Translations under genes and position numbers: made by a program
Assembly (NCBI GenBank): GCA_963920575.1
Contig: OY986971.1
Coordinates: forward strand, 23,578,145-23,642,144
Direction: 5' to 3'
Origin: Narthecium ossifragum
Lineage: Eukaryota; Streptophyta; Magnoliopsida; Dioscoreales; Nartheciaceae
Length of the DNA stretch: 64,000 bases
Part shown: in pieces, positions 45,501-55,572 of the stretch
How the letters are laid out: each line of letters starts with the position of its first letter
Numbering within the stretch: the stretch's first letter is position 1
Notes under the pieces: generated by a model
What the model was told of the DNA's origin: nothing
The model's input: the letters and a program-made list of their open reading frames with translations, nothing else
Database searches by the model: none

Positions 45501-48500
45501 CTGGTCTCCCAAGATGTGATGATGTGAAAGGGGTCTTAGCCTTTTGGCTCGACTTACAAAAAAATGTGTTAATTGCTTTGAACTTGAAATTATAAGCAGA
45601 TAAAGGACAGCAAAGGCCTCCCCAGCAAAATATGCAACCTTTGAGGAATGCCAAAAGCAAGTGAAGTGGATAAAGAATCCTTCTTACATACAACAAACTC
45701 TATCCTTTAACATCAACCATAAATGAGTTATATTGTTGGGCCAAGGATCACCAATCATGCATTTACATAAACATCAGTCCTAATATATTCTAAGAAGTCT
45801 CCAACTTTGAAAATGAAAGCAGTGAGAAACACTCCAAATACGCATTGAAGTACAAAGAGAGGTTCAATACTCACTCTTTTAATGACCTTTACTACGAATG
45901 CAAAAAGAGAAATCATGCTCAAAAGTAACATGACATACCAACAGCATCCAAACTTTGTGCGTTCGTTGAAACTCCAATGGTAGATAAAGCTCCATGAGAT
46001 GATCGAAATCCTAGGATTCCACAAAAAGATGCCGCGATTCTCACACATCCAACTGTGTCAGTACCTGAACATATCAAGTACATCCCACTAATAAGTTACG
46101 GTGAAAAATACAACTAGCAAAGTGCTTCTGTGCAGAGAAGATCTAAGTTAACTCTGAAAGGTAAGAAGAGTGAGCATAGTACTGGATATCCAATATAAGG
46201 AGGAATAATCAACAAGAGAATAAAACTCGCCTAAGACTTGAAAAATAAAATTACAAGTCCAAAATTTAAAACAGTGAAAATCAAGAAGGTGGCAATGTTC
46301 CTTTCAGAAGCAATTGCACAATGATATGTTTAGGCAAAAAAGGCTTCTCGATGACAAATGTATTTGTAGGACTCTTTCTTAATTCTTACTATGCCATCAT
46401 ATATGCATCAGAGTGCACCTGCATTCAACTGGAACGAGACAAATAGATTGTCATTGTATTATACATGACAGAATGGAATAGAAACGAAGAAACTAGAATA
46501 TTGGCATTTCAGAAGAATTTTTGGAGGCCTATTATGCTTATCGCAGTAATCATGATCATCGACCGTGTTCAATTAATGGCAAATAAACTGTTGGCCATGG
46601 TTTACGGACATCATTATTCAAGCAACAAAATCCTATAAATAAATATTTTAAAATCATCATTAGCTTCTCAAACTATGGAACTTAATACCATCATGTATTG
46701 GTTTTTTTATCAGATAACTCTCATATCCCACAGGAAAGAATGATTTAAAAGTTTCATACGCAGATTAATATTAAACATCCCATCCCACAGCATCCCATAG
46801 TGTGCCCATGCAGAACCATAAAGACAGGGAATTGATAAGAAGTCCAATAGCCACAACCAATTGGCATAATAGGTCTCCACCGTGGAGCTTCCATCCTTTC
46901 AATCTGTAGGCCTTTAAGTATAATTATTGAGCAGAGGAAAATAAGAGAAATCTGCTGGTTACTTCTCAAGCAGGAAAAAAGAAATAAAGCCGCAAACCAG
47001 CATATACTCCTGGCTGCACTTATAGCCATTCTAAATTTTCATATGCACCCAAAAAATAACATTAGAATTCATCTCTTCGTGTTTGGACATACCAAGAGCA
47101 AAATCAACAAGTTCAGCAGCAACAGCCACAGCAGAGCCACTTGATGATCCTCCAGGGGCATGCGATGGCAGCTTGGGGTTGACTGGAGTTCCATAGTGCA
47201 AGTTCTCTCCAGTAACACTGCAAGAATCATATAAAGTTTCATAATCAACTCAACAGGCACATCAGCTCGCGTTGTAATTTTAATGATGGCAAGTTTCTAA
47301 GGAACAACTAAGCTGTAAAGATTCCATCACATCAAAGCTAAGGCAAAACCTAGATAATAGCTTATATAAATTGTAAAGATTCCATCACTAACTTATGACT
47401 CGGTGCGGTGGGGGTTTCTCAGAGAGGTTCTCTTAAGCATGGGCTTTCCTTCGACTTGGGTTAAGTTAGTGATGGAATGTGTCACCTCTGCGAGGTTTTC
47501 CTAAATTGTTAATGGAAAAGTATGTGGACTGTTCCCTGCGAAGAGAGGGCTGCGACAAGGGGACCCTATTTCTCCTTATCTCCTCATTCTTGTTCAAGAA
47601 GTACTTTCACGATTGCTCCGCCAACCTTTGTTGGAACTAAAAGGTATCAAGTTTCAATGTGGTTTCAAAATCTCTCACCTTTTCTATGCAGATGATTACA
47701 TGTTTGTTACCAAGGCGAATCGGGTTGAGGCAAAGAAGTTGTGCAATGTGTTACGCATCTACAAAGCAATGGCTAGCTTGGATTCAAATCCAGAAAAATC
47801 CTGCATTAAATTTTCCGCTTCTATCTCTGCTGCCAGGCGACATAAAATTGAGAGATGCTTTGGTTTTAAGGAGAAAGCTGGGCCTTGGAGATACCTTGGG
47901 GTGCCGGTCGACATGCACAGACTTTGGGCTCCTGACTTCAGCGAGTTGGTGGAGAACGTCCAAGGCAAACTTTCATCTTGGAAGGCGAAGAAGGTATCCG
48001 AGGCAAGGAGGGTGACCTTAATCCAATCTATACTCCAAGCCCTTCCAGTTTTTCTTATGGTTGCAACTGATGTCCCAGAATCCATACTTCGAAGAATTAC
48101 GACCGTGATCCGATCATATCTTTGGCAAGGAAAGAGAGGTGGTTTCAGTGTTGTCACTTGGGAAAAGATCATCAAGCATAATTTTGCAGGTGGGCTTGGG
48201 TTGAGGGATTTAAGTCTGTGGCAAAAGACTTTGAGAATGAAACGTGCGGCGACACTCCTTGATGAGAAGGAGACTGTTTGGAGTGAATTGGTGAGGGCAA
48301 AGAATGTTTTTCCTGGTCATCTACATCCTGTGAAACCACCACGTCGGACCTCACCAATGTGGCGCTCTATTACTGCTGCAGTAACGAGACTTCGGTCGGG
48401 ACTTCGCTCGTCTCCATCAATTGGGAGCAGGATTAGTGTTCATGATGACTGGTGGGTAATAGGCAGGCCACTGTGCAAGCTTCCCTGCCCAAGCTTCCAT

Positions 48501-50496
48501 GCCTCCTGTGAAACCACCTCGACGGACCTCGCCAATGCGGCGCTCTATTATTGCTGCAGCAATGAGACTTCGGTCGGGACTTCGCTCGTCTCCACCAGTT
48601 GGGAGAAGGATTAGTGTTCATGATGACTGGTGGGTAATAGGCAGGCCATTGTGCAAGCTTCCATGCCAATTGTGACAGAGGATGGGTTGAAAGATTGGAC
48701 GGTGAGGGATCTTATGGATGATGATGGCCGATGGAATTGCACTGAGATTCAAGGGCTATTTGGAGATGTGCTTGCTGAAGAGGTCATGGCTTTACCTATC
48801 AGATCAAGGGAAGAAGGGGATTCATTTAGATGGAGTTGGGGATCTCAAGGCAGAATTACTACCTCAGCATGCTACTCCTTCTTAGATGCAGCAAAGAGTG
48901 GGGGATGTAAGTATGAGGAACCAGCTATTTGGAGGAAAGTTTGGAAGGCTCCAGTAGGCTCGAGGGTCCAGCAATTCCTATGGCGCATGATCCATGGCAA
49001 ACTACCTACTCTCGACAAACTATGGGTTGTGTGCATGATTTCTGAAAAGATTTGTCCACGTTGTAATCTTGATGAGAAACCCATAGAGCATGTTCTAGTG
49101 GATTGCCCCTGCGCCAGGAAGGTATGGTACTCTGTTCTTCATGAGTCTAGTGTGGATTTTTGCAAGTTCTCTTTAGACCAATGCTTGGATATTCTTGGAA
49201 AGACTTCTTCCTCAAATCAAATCTATAAGCTCAAGATGGTGGTACGATATACTCTATGGAATTTATGGAGGATCAGGTGTAGAGTTATTCTTCATAAGGA
49301 GACGTGGGATCCTATTGATCTTATACGCTCAATTAATTGGCAATGTCGGGAATTTATACGATTGCATAGCAGAGAGAGCGTAGGGGAGGTATATAATGAT
49401 TGGAAAGGGTTGCGATTACAAGTTGATGCCTCATTTCTGCAGCCTGATGAAGCTGGCTTGGGATTGTTTGTACTGGTGATTCTATTCAGGGCAATTGGTC
49501 CGCGATGAAGACTGAGAGAGTTAACTCTGTTCTTGAGGCAGAGTTGTCTGCCATAAGGTTTGGATTGGATGCTGCCTTGCGAGCTGGACTGAAGCAGGTG
49601 ACTATGGAAAGTGACTCTCTTTTGGCTATTAGAATTGTGAATATTGGTTCTTCCTTGGGTGGAGTCGTGCGCTGGGATTGTACAGGAAATTTGGTGGTCT
49701 ATTGGGAAATTTGTTGATTTTAGTTTACTGTATATCCCGCGTGGTGGGGATTTTGTAGCTTATGGGTTAGCTGGAGGTGCTAGGATCTGGTCCAGGGTTT
49801 TCGATGGTCCAGATCAGTGAGTTTTGATTTGTGAGTGTTGTTTGTAGTTTGAGGTATACCCTGCAGCCATGTGGCTTACTTGATAAAAAAAAAAAATCTT
49901 ATATAAATTGTAACCAACTTCATCCCACAGAACCTTCAACATTTAACCAACGAAAAAAAATCCTTATATCTTGAGTCGAGTAATAAAGATCACTTCGAAA
50001 GAAATTACCGACCCAAATGCCAACTCATCCATCACCGTCCTCCCTACACACGTCGCCCCGTTCTTCAACAACAACGCCACCACAACCGCCGTCCCGCTAG
50101 CGGCTTCATGCGTCCTCTTCCAATCAGGATTCCCAAACCCCGAGACAAACCCCTTGACATCAAAGCTGCATAAGCACCACCCCGAAAAACCCATTAAGAA
50201 TCCAAACAAAGAAATATACAAAAGATTCAACCAAAAATGGGAAGAGTACGAGGGAATGGATACTTGTCGGCGATGGCGAAGGAGAGGCCGGCGAGGGGAT
50301 GGGGGGCGGCTGGGGGAGGAGGCTGGGGGGAGGGCTGAAGCTCGAAGCGATCGAGGAACGCGCCGAAGTCCTTAGCGCGGAGGGCGGCGTCTGAAGGCCC
50401 CTTTAGGAAGCGGCGGCGCGAGACCTCAGCGAGGATCAGGACGCCGGCGATGCTGACTCCGATCACAATCCACGCCTTGGCGCTCGGGGCGCCCAT
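36543..50496 (-). CDS. Toc64/OM64-type outer-membrane protein (amidase-like plus TPR), 13 exons
   Basis: The exons on the minus strand are 50496-50264, 50165-50013, 47217-47093, 46064-45939, 42457-42275, 42149-42005, 41624-41456, 40768-40634, 40490-40290, 39273-39146, 39059-39008, 37539-37470 and 36625-36543. All introns are GT-AG and the exons sum to 1803 nt (600 residues plus stop). The order is: N-terminal membrane anchor (WIVIGVSIAGVLILAEVSRR), amidase-like domain (GGSSSGSAVAVAAELVDFAL, GILGFRSSHG), then three TPR motifs (GNIAFKKKEWNKAVNYYSEA, ATLYSNRAAAYLELG, KAYLRRGTARE). TPR carboxylate-clamp residues (N, N, K, R) that bind the Hsp90/Hsp70 C-terminus are present. Toc64 (plastid) and OM64 (mitochondrion) are chaperone-docking preprotein receptors; I cannot tell which organelle. 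The amidase nucleophile position is Cys (DTVGCVR) instead of Ser, so hydrolase activity is doubtful. Two introns are enlarged by transposons. Confidence 0.93.
42879..44638 (-). mobile_element. hAT-like element in the fourth intron of the Toc64/OM64 gene
   Basis: The ends are CAAGGATTGCCGTGCCACTGG at 42879 and, reversed, CAAGGATTCCCGAGCCAACC from 44638, an imperfect TIR of about 25 bp. On the minus strand at about 43280-43640 a decayed frame with Tyr/Ser-rich sequence (HSEERYGSDSYSSSY, GYGFYGYPHYGSSDS, AFGYNMLDEVTFDDQPIRL) could be the tail of a transposase, but I cannot name it with confidence. GC-rich repeats fill 43780-44300, including a ~178-bp tandem copy (GTGGAAGATCTTGGTGGAG at 43902 and 44080). 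No clear target duplication was found, so class is tentative. Confidence 0.5.
47393..49720 (+). pseudogene. LINE ORF2 remnant (RT, zinc-binding, RNase H)
   Basis: The longest intact piece, 47613-48614, runs from RT (KISHLFYADDYMF) through GPWRYLGVPVDMHRL and KVSEARRVTLIQSILQALPV to SYLWQGKRGGFSVVTWEKI. It ends in the duplicated segment, where a 178-bp repeat shifts the frame. The next piece, 48630-49508, covers LWRMIHGKLPTLDKLW and the zinc-binding cysteines, and RNase H is split again near 49500. A stop in VTSARFS near 47500 breaks the start. The protein is non-functional. Confidence 0.85.
48325..48667 (+). repeat. 178-bp tandem duplication within the LINE remnant
   Basis: Copies at 48325-48489 and 48504-48667 match over about 165 bp with roughly 93-95% identity (both hold CCTGTGAAACCACC, GACTTCGGTCGGGACTTCG and GGTGGGTAATAGGCAGGCC). 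Starts are 178 bp apart, which is not a multiple of three, so it breaks the ORF2 frame. The divergence of copies means the duplication is not recent. Confidence 0.88.
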
Positions 50497-50529
50497 CTTT
50501 AGGTGATTCGAGAGCTCCAGCTTCGATCA

Positions 50530-50625
50530 AGAAAGACAAAAGAGAGGCGTCCGAGGAGAGAGAGAGCGCTTTAGAGAGAGAAAGGTTTTGAGAGGGTTTT
50601 AACAGAGAGGAGAGAGAGAGAGAGG
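50530..50625 (-). repeat. GA-rich 5' UTR/promoter tract of the Toc64/OM64 gene
   Basis: Repeated AGAGAG and GGAGAGAGAGAGAGAG runs lie 35-130 bases upstream of the start codon (plus-strand GA, minus-strand CT). CT-rich stretches near the start are common in plant promoters and 5' UTRs. Confidence 0.6.
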
Positions 50626-50847
50626 GTGGAACTGTCGACCACGCGGATTGGGGTCGGATCTTATTTAGATCCGAGTAGTGGGCATCCGTACTGGAGTAAC
50701 GATCCAAATCCATTAATCAAAATGGATCGGGTCTCACTATAGGGATCCGCATATATTGTTTGCTGGTTTAAATATGTATTTGGTAGCTGTAATTTCTAAC
50801 GAGTTTTTATCCGACAGCTAGACTTCAAATCATTAGAATGAGCCGTG

Positions 50848-51050
50848 ATTTGTCTACATGATCACTTGTCACGAATCAGTAATGAGATATCGAATCTTTA
50901 TTCTATTCCATTGATAGACCACTACCGATAAAGTAGATCAATGAATCACTATCGATACATACCGATTCGATCGTTAATACATTCCACTACCGATGGATTA
51001 AAACTTTAATTCATGGTAATGCACATACACCAGGTGATGTAAAACTAATC
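50848..51050. mobile_element. Decayed MITE related to that at 19772-20048
   Basis: It starts GTGATTTGTCTACATGATCACTTG and includes AATCAGTAATGAGATATCGA, ACTACCGAT and ATACCGATTCGATCG. These correspond to GATTTGTCTACATGACCACGTGG, GGTAGTGAGATACCGAT and TACCGATTCGATC of the 19772 copy. It ends near GCATTACC/GGTAATGCACATAC. The inverted repeats have decayed more than in the other copy. It lies between the Toc64/OM64 promoter and the AAA-ATPase pseudogene. Confidence 0.6.
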
Positions 51051-51123
51051 TTTTTTCTACTAGAATCCCTCCAGTTAGCTGGTCCAACAGAGAATTCCAG
51101 ACCGATTTTGTTTAGACTGATTT

Positions 51124-51142
51124 TTGACTAATTTTTACCTCA

Positions 51143-51173
<31 letters not shown>

Positions 51174-51180
51174 GCTCGCG
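51124..51180. repeat. (CT)n(CA)n microsatellite
   Basis: A run of TCTCTCTCTCTCTCTCTCTC followed directly by ACACACACACA at about 51143-51173. It makes the tail of the AAA-ATPase pseudogene. Confidence 0.85.
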
Positions 51181-51227
51181 TCGCCCGGTGACCCTCCCAC
51201 TGGCGAAGGACTGCAGCGCGCTGATGA

Positions 51228-52550
51228 CAGTGGCGGAACCAGGGGGGCGGCCGCCCCCCCTGGCGACGCCAGAACCCCCACCCCACCCCCCGACCTTCAC
51301 CTCCTCCATGCCCCTTCGCCCCCGCCACGGCCCGCCGCCCCGCGCCTGCCCCTTCACCTCTTCCACGCAGCGTCGTCCATTCGCCTCCTCCACGCGGACC
51401 ACGCCCCTTCGCCTAATCGCCTCCTCTCCTTCCTTTATGAATGGGCTTATGGGCGCGGCCCCTCGGCCCTCTCGGCTCTCCGGCTCTCCGGCCCTCCCCA
51501 GTACCCCTCTCCAGCCCTCCCCCGTCTCCGGGACCCGCCCCCTCCCGACAGGGTCGGCACCCAACCAGCCACCCGGCTCCGGCCCTCCCCCCTCTCCGGC
51601 TCCCCACCCCTCCCCCCTCTCCAGCATCCGCCCCCACCCGGCAGGGCATGGCCAGCCGGCACCCAAACCCATCCACTGAGAAGAAACAGAGCATTAAAAA
51701 CAGATGCTCTGTTTTTAAAAAAAAAAATATTTGATTTAGTTAATTATTTGATAATGTTAGGATCTATAATTTATTAGTTTGATTTAGTTAATTATTTATT
51801 TGTTAGGATTTAGTTAATTATTTGATAATTTATTAGTTTGATTTCTAATTGTCGCATTTTTTTATATTTTTGTTTTGTTTTATTTAGATAATGAATAAGT
51901 TTGTGATAAAAAAAACCACTAAGCGGACAAAATGGAATGGATTTTTGGAAGAAGTCAAAACTTTGTGTCGATAATTCTATTAGTGTACCAAATATGAAAG
52001 ATATTATACCAACTCGCAGTCGTTTGAGGCATGGAGGGCAAAATATTACTTATATGTACCATTTTCGTGTTGATATGTTTTTCCAAGTTATTGATTTCAT
52101 CACTTAATAGATGAATCATCATTTCCACAAAGAAAGTACGGAGATACTTCTTTGCATAGCATGCCTTCATCCAAGAAACTCATTCTCAGCATTTGATCAT
52201 GCTAAGTTATGTCGTCTTGCTGAGCTTTATGAAGAGGATTTCACAGCAGCTGATCGTAATAAGATGTGAGATGACTGGATGAATGATTGCATACATCGAG
52301 CGGGAAATTTTTAAAACTATTGAGACATCATTTTGCAACGTTTTCAAAAAATGCAAAAGCGTAGGATCCAACTTCCACCTCTCAATCATAGCACATAGTA
52401 CAATACGCATATTTTAATATTTATATTGTTTTTATTCCTAATGTTCGATATTGTAATTCTAATGTATTTTTTACATTACTTAAAAGAAAAAAATTGATCA
52501 TTTTGCTTTAGATTTCGCCCCCCTTAAATCTCATCCTGGTTCCGCCACTG
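51228..52550 (+). mobile_element. hAT element (TTF-type zinc-finger family), internally deleted
   Basis: Perfect 16-bp TIRs, CAGTGGCGGAACCAGG and its complement, bound it, and an 8-bp target duplication GCTGATGA (51220-51227 and 52551-52558) flanks it. The left half is GC-rich (51250-51680). The right half has a transposase remnant (51970-52269). TIRs of the CAGTGGCGGA type and the remnant together place it in the hAT group whose proteins have a TTF-type zinc finger. It interrupts the AAA-ATPase pseudogene. Confidence 0.93.
51970..52269 (+). pseudogene. hAT transposase fragment
   Basis: One frame with an internal pair of stops (TAA TAG near 52105) reads DNSISVPNMKDIIPTRSRL, then HFRVDMFFQVIDFIT, then TEILLCIACLHPRNSFSAFD and KLCRLAELYEEDF. 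This is the central-to-C-terminal block of TTF-type hAT transposases. The N-terminal and dimerisation parts are missing, so it cannot act. Confidence 0.75.
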
Positions 52551-52920
52551 GCTGATGACGGACTTGAGCGCACGGTTGGGTGAGTTCCGATTGGCGATCA
52601 TGATCTCACCGACCTCGGTCGGGCTAAGCTTTGCGCCGTTCTGAAACACCTCCTCGACTTGGGTGTATAGTTTGTGATCTTTGAGACCCAAGTAGTTGCT
52701 CGCCAGCGTTTTGAACACCGTGAAGTCGCACATGGGGGAGTGGACATACACGTCCACCCTCCCCGGCCGCAGCACCGCCCGCTCAACCTCAGCCATGCGG
52801 ACACCATTCTTGTTAGCTCCACCGCTCATCGTGAATACCACCAGGCACCAGCCGCAGCACGTATGAGAAGATGACATCCATGAAATTCAGCAAGCCCGGC
52901 AATTTCGCTGCCACCTCATC

Positions 52921-53472
52921 TGATGCAGGACCAAGGGCAGACCCGACCGAGTCCGATCCGGAGCAGCTCCCGAGGCGATCCGGACGCATTCGGACCCCAT
53001 CCATCCGACTGAGATCTTCGGATGGCCATAACTTTTGATCCGGGTGTCCAATCGGGGCGTGCGACAAGTCGAAACGACCGGGTCAACGAGCCCGTCGTGA
53101 ATCATCGGAGATCTTTGATCTCTCCATGACCTTCACCCCCGAACCCAAATTCTTCTTCGTTTGGTTTGAAAATTCAGTTTTAGTTAAAACTTTCCTTTTT
53201 AGGCAGTTTTATCGGTTTCTATTTTTGGTAACTTTCCTATTTTGAGTAGACTTCTTTGTTGAATTCCGGGTTTAGACTTGGATAATGATGTTTGAGTCCA
53301 TGTTTGAGTTGGGTTGGTCTTTCCTTGAAACTATAAAAGGAGGCCTTAGGGTTTGTGGAGTTTAGTTTTTGGTTGATGAATAAAATAGGGTTTTTGGTTT
53401 CTTCCTCTATAGAAATCTGGTTATCTTTTTGGTTGTCTCTCCCATTAAGAGATCCACGTTTACCCTGCGCCA
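52921..53472 (+). mobile_element. Solo LTR in the AAA-ATPase pseudogene
   Basis: It is 552 bp, starts TGATGCAGGACC and ends ACCCTGCGCCA, with inverted termini TGATGCAGG/TGGCGCAGGG. A perfect 5-bp TCATC duplication flanks it (52916-52920 and 53473-53477). It carries a TATA box (CTATAAAAGG, 53331-53340) and AATAAA (about 53380), as an LTR should. Its removal rejoins the AAA-ATPase frame, confirming the borders. Confidence 0.88.
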
Positions 53473-54229
53473 TCATCACCATCACCGGCACCGGCCAAAA
53501 ATCGATCTAAATCCTCGACGAGTATAACCGACCGAGGCGCCGTCTGGAGGATTAGCGCCCGGAGTTCGTCGGCGTCGATGGCGCGAGAGAGATATTAAGA
53601 TCATACATGTATCGTAGCCAAGGAAATTAACCATGGCGGCGACGAAGCTGGATTTTCCTGTGCCGGGTGGCCCATAAAGTAGATAGCTCCACCGCCAGAC
53701 CCATCCAAGATGATGGTAGTAACCGTGGCCCTTCAGGAAGGAGTAAGGACTCCAGGTACGTTTGATGAAGTCGCAAATTAATAGTCTGGAAGGAGCTCAA
53801 GGAGATGTTCAGCCTGGAGAAGAGACGGACATAGAATATATGTAGCGACGACGCCGGCGGTGCAATCAGGGGGAAACTTGATGGAAGCACTGAAGAAGCC
53901 ATGAAGGTAGCGTTCCTGGGATGCAAAGCCAGAACCTTGGTTTTATATATCTCATCAAACAACTGCATTTAGACCCGAGAAAACCCATGCAGAGCAATGC
54001 AAAACAGAGGAGGCATGCCGCATGCATGCACCAACCACCAGTCTTCTCATCCAGAGCTATGTGGACAGTCTTGCCATCACATAGGAGCATGAGATTGCTA
54101 TCTAGGTCAATACGGGGAGGTATTGGAGATGAATAGGGGAGCCATGACAGAGGAGGAATTAATAGAGGAAAGGAAGTGACAAAGAAGAGAAGAAAAAGGG
54201 GAAGATTTATACCGCCGGCGTCGTCCTCC

Positions 54230-54470
54230 CGTCAAAGGAACTACCACAACATGTTCAGCCTGGAGGAGCTCAAGGAGATGCAGTACCTTCATGCGGTGAT
54301 ATCGAAGACGTTGCCGCGAGCTGTACCCGCCGATGGCGCTCGAGACAAGAACGTGCCGGGAGGACGACGTGATGATGCTTTGACAGCACGTTCATATGCA
54401 TGAGGTGGACAATGATGTACAAGTGTACAAACCGTATGCGATGGGGAGGAAGTGGTGCTCGCCGGATCAT
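54230..54470 (+). pseudogene. Cytochrome P450 (CYP86/94-clan-like) fragment
   Basis: The plus strand reads MFSLEELKEMQYLHAVISKT and, after a frameshift, RELYPPMALETRTCREDDVM, then further on YKPYAMGRK. This is the K-helix to PPxx to YxxYAMGR region of fatty-acid-hydroxylase-type P450s (CYP86/CYP94 clan, from memory). The ExxR motif is damaged and there is a stop near 54380. No other part of a P450 gene is near, so it is an isolated fragment. Confidence 0.6.
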
Positions 54471-54499
54471 ATGGTGCACCGCCTGACGTGAGCACATAT

Positions 54500-55572
54500 T
54501 TTATTCATCCTTCACCCTGCTAAAACACAACACAGGTGAAGGAAGATATAGCCCTGTCCAACTGTATGACTTGATGTCGCATCGAGCAGTGCAATGCACC
54601 ATCAGAGTCTATCGGTGGCAATGGAAATGTCTCGTATTCGGTAATCCCGAGGATTCGGGGTCGAGCTTGGATTGATAGGACTTTGGATGTAAGGAAAATC
54701 CATTGTTGTACCTTGGGTGTGATCCATACGGGTTTGTCGGGCTCTTATCGGGCTCCAATAAACACCTTTGGTATCGGGTCAGCGGTGGTTGGAGAAGGGA
54801 ATATGCTTTTAGTTTTAGTTGGCATCTTACCGGCTATGTGAACTCAGCTGCAGACTAAATAAGTGCAAAATTTGTTTTTTTTTTTCCTTTTATTCGTATC
54901 TATTTTGATTCATCAATTGACTTTTTGAATCTCTTCGAACATGTATTCCTGAATTTATTTACATTAAAATCAAAATATAATTTGATCCCAGGCGGATATC
55001 GTGATACAACATAGGCAAACAACAATAAAGAAGAAAACAACACTACAAAGCTTAACTAGCAAACCTGTATGGCTAGTTATAAAGATCACCAGGGTAGCAG
55101 CACCTCATCGCTCATCCGAAAAGATATTTGCAGTAATCTTTCCAGATATACAAAAAAAGGTTTTACATTTCACTGAAATAAAACAACCCACAAGCATAAT
55201 CCAGAATTCCAGATTCTGTTATGATTAAAGAACAAGAAGAAAAACATACAATTGTTGCAATCATCTTCCTAAATGAATCCTCCCTCCGCTGCTCAAAGAG
55301 AGCCTTGCAATTAAAAAGAACAATCCGACGCACTAATTAAGCGATATAATAAGGAATCAAACAATATCAAGCTCACCAACCAAAGAAAGGAATCATATAC
55401 AAGTGAGGTGATGGGGCATAGGTTTAATCCTATTTTGGGTATCTGGCGATCCTAAGCTGGCTTCATGGAATACTTTCAACCTTAAGCTGGAAAGAGAAAA
55501 ACTGGCTCTCTGGGGACAAATCTCCTGCTCTTCTTATCAGAATAACCATCTCAAAGTTAATTAGGAATTTTC
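54500..55572. other. Intergenic DNA between the P450 fragment and the PP2C gene
   Basis: No confident gene. Part of the right-hand 150 bases is probably 3' UTR of the PP2C gene. On the minus strand a short stretch at about 55255-55310 (ALFEQRREDSFRKMIATI between an AG and a GTATGT) looks exon-like, but no neighbouring exon was found. Confidence 0.4.

Larger units (their letters stand above)
47377..49897 (+). mobile_element. 5'-truncated L1-type LINE in the second intron of the Toc64/OM64 gene
   Basis: A perfect 16-bp target-site duplication, CTTATATAAATTGTAA, flanks it (47361-47376 and 49898-49913) and the 3' end is an A-run. It is opposite to the host gene. The retained part of ORF2 starts in the RT domain (TYDSVRW at about 47393), followed by GLRQGDPISPYLL, FYADDYMFV (catalytic YADD), the zinc-binding region (CPRCNLDEKPIEHVLVDCPC) and RNase H (LQVDASFLQPDEAGLG, VLEAELSAIRFGLD). 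It includes a 178-bp internal duplication. It is a different copy of the same family as the LINE at 22474 (many shared blocks). Confidence 0.88.
51170..54110 (-). pseudogene. AAA-ATPase (BCS1-like/HSR4 type) pseudogene split by two transposons
   Basis: Reading leftward: a decayed N-terminal portion (DLDSNLMLLCDGKTVHIALD near 54090), Walker A (YLLYGPPGTGKSSFVAAM, about 53680-53633), a Walker-B part (ADELRALILQTAP, SVILVEDLDRFLAGAGDGD, about 53570-53478), then after a solo LTR the core EVAAKLPGLLNFMD, and after a frameshift VLRPGRVDVYVHSPMCDF and ASNYLGLKDHKLY. After a hAT element (51228-52550) the C-terminal bit SALQSFASGRVTGRRE ends in a (CT)n/(CA)n microsatellite. Removing the LTR and one target copy restores the frame (GDGDEVAAKLPG). 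Frameshifts near 53600 and 52860 remain. Family members are membrane-anchored plant AAA-ATPases of the BCS1-like group. Confidence 0.82.

Noticed and set aside
50725..50745. CTCACTATAGGG, the 3' part of the phage T7 promoter
   Set aside because: Only 12 bases match and no vector sequence surrounds it; chance or natural sequence is more likely than contamination.
51124..51777. 217-codon plus-strand Pro-rich frame
   Set aside because: It runs across a microsatellite, a pseudogene end and the left half of a hAT element, so it is not one gene.
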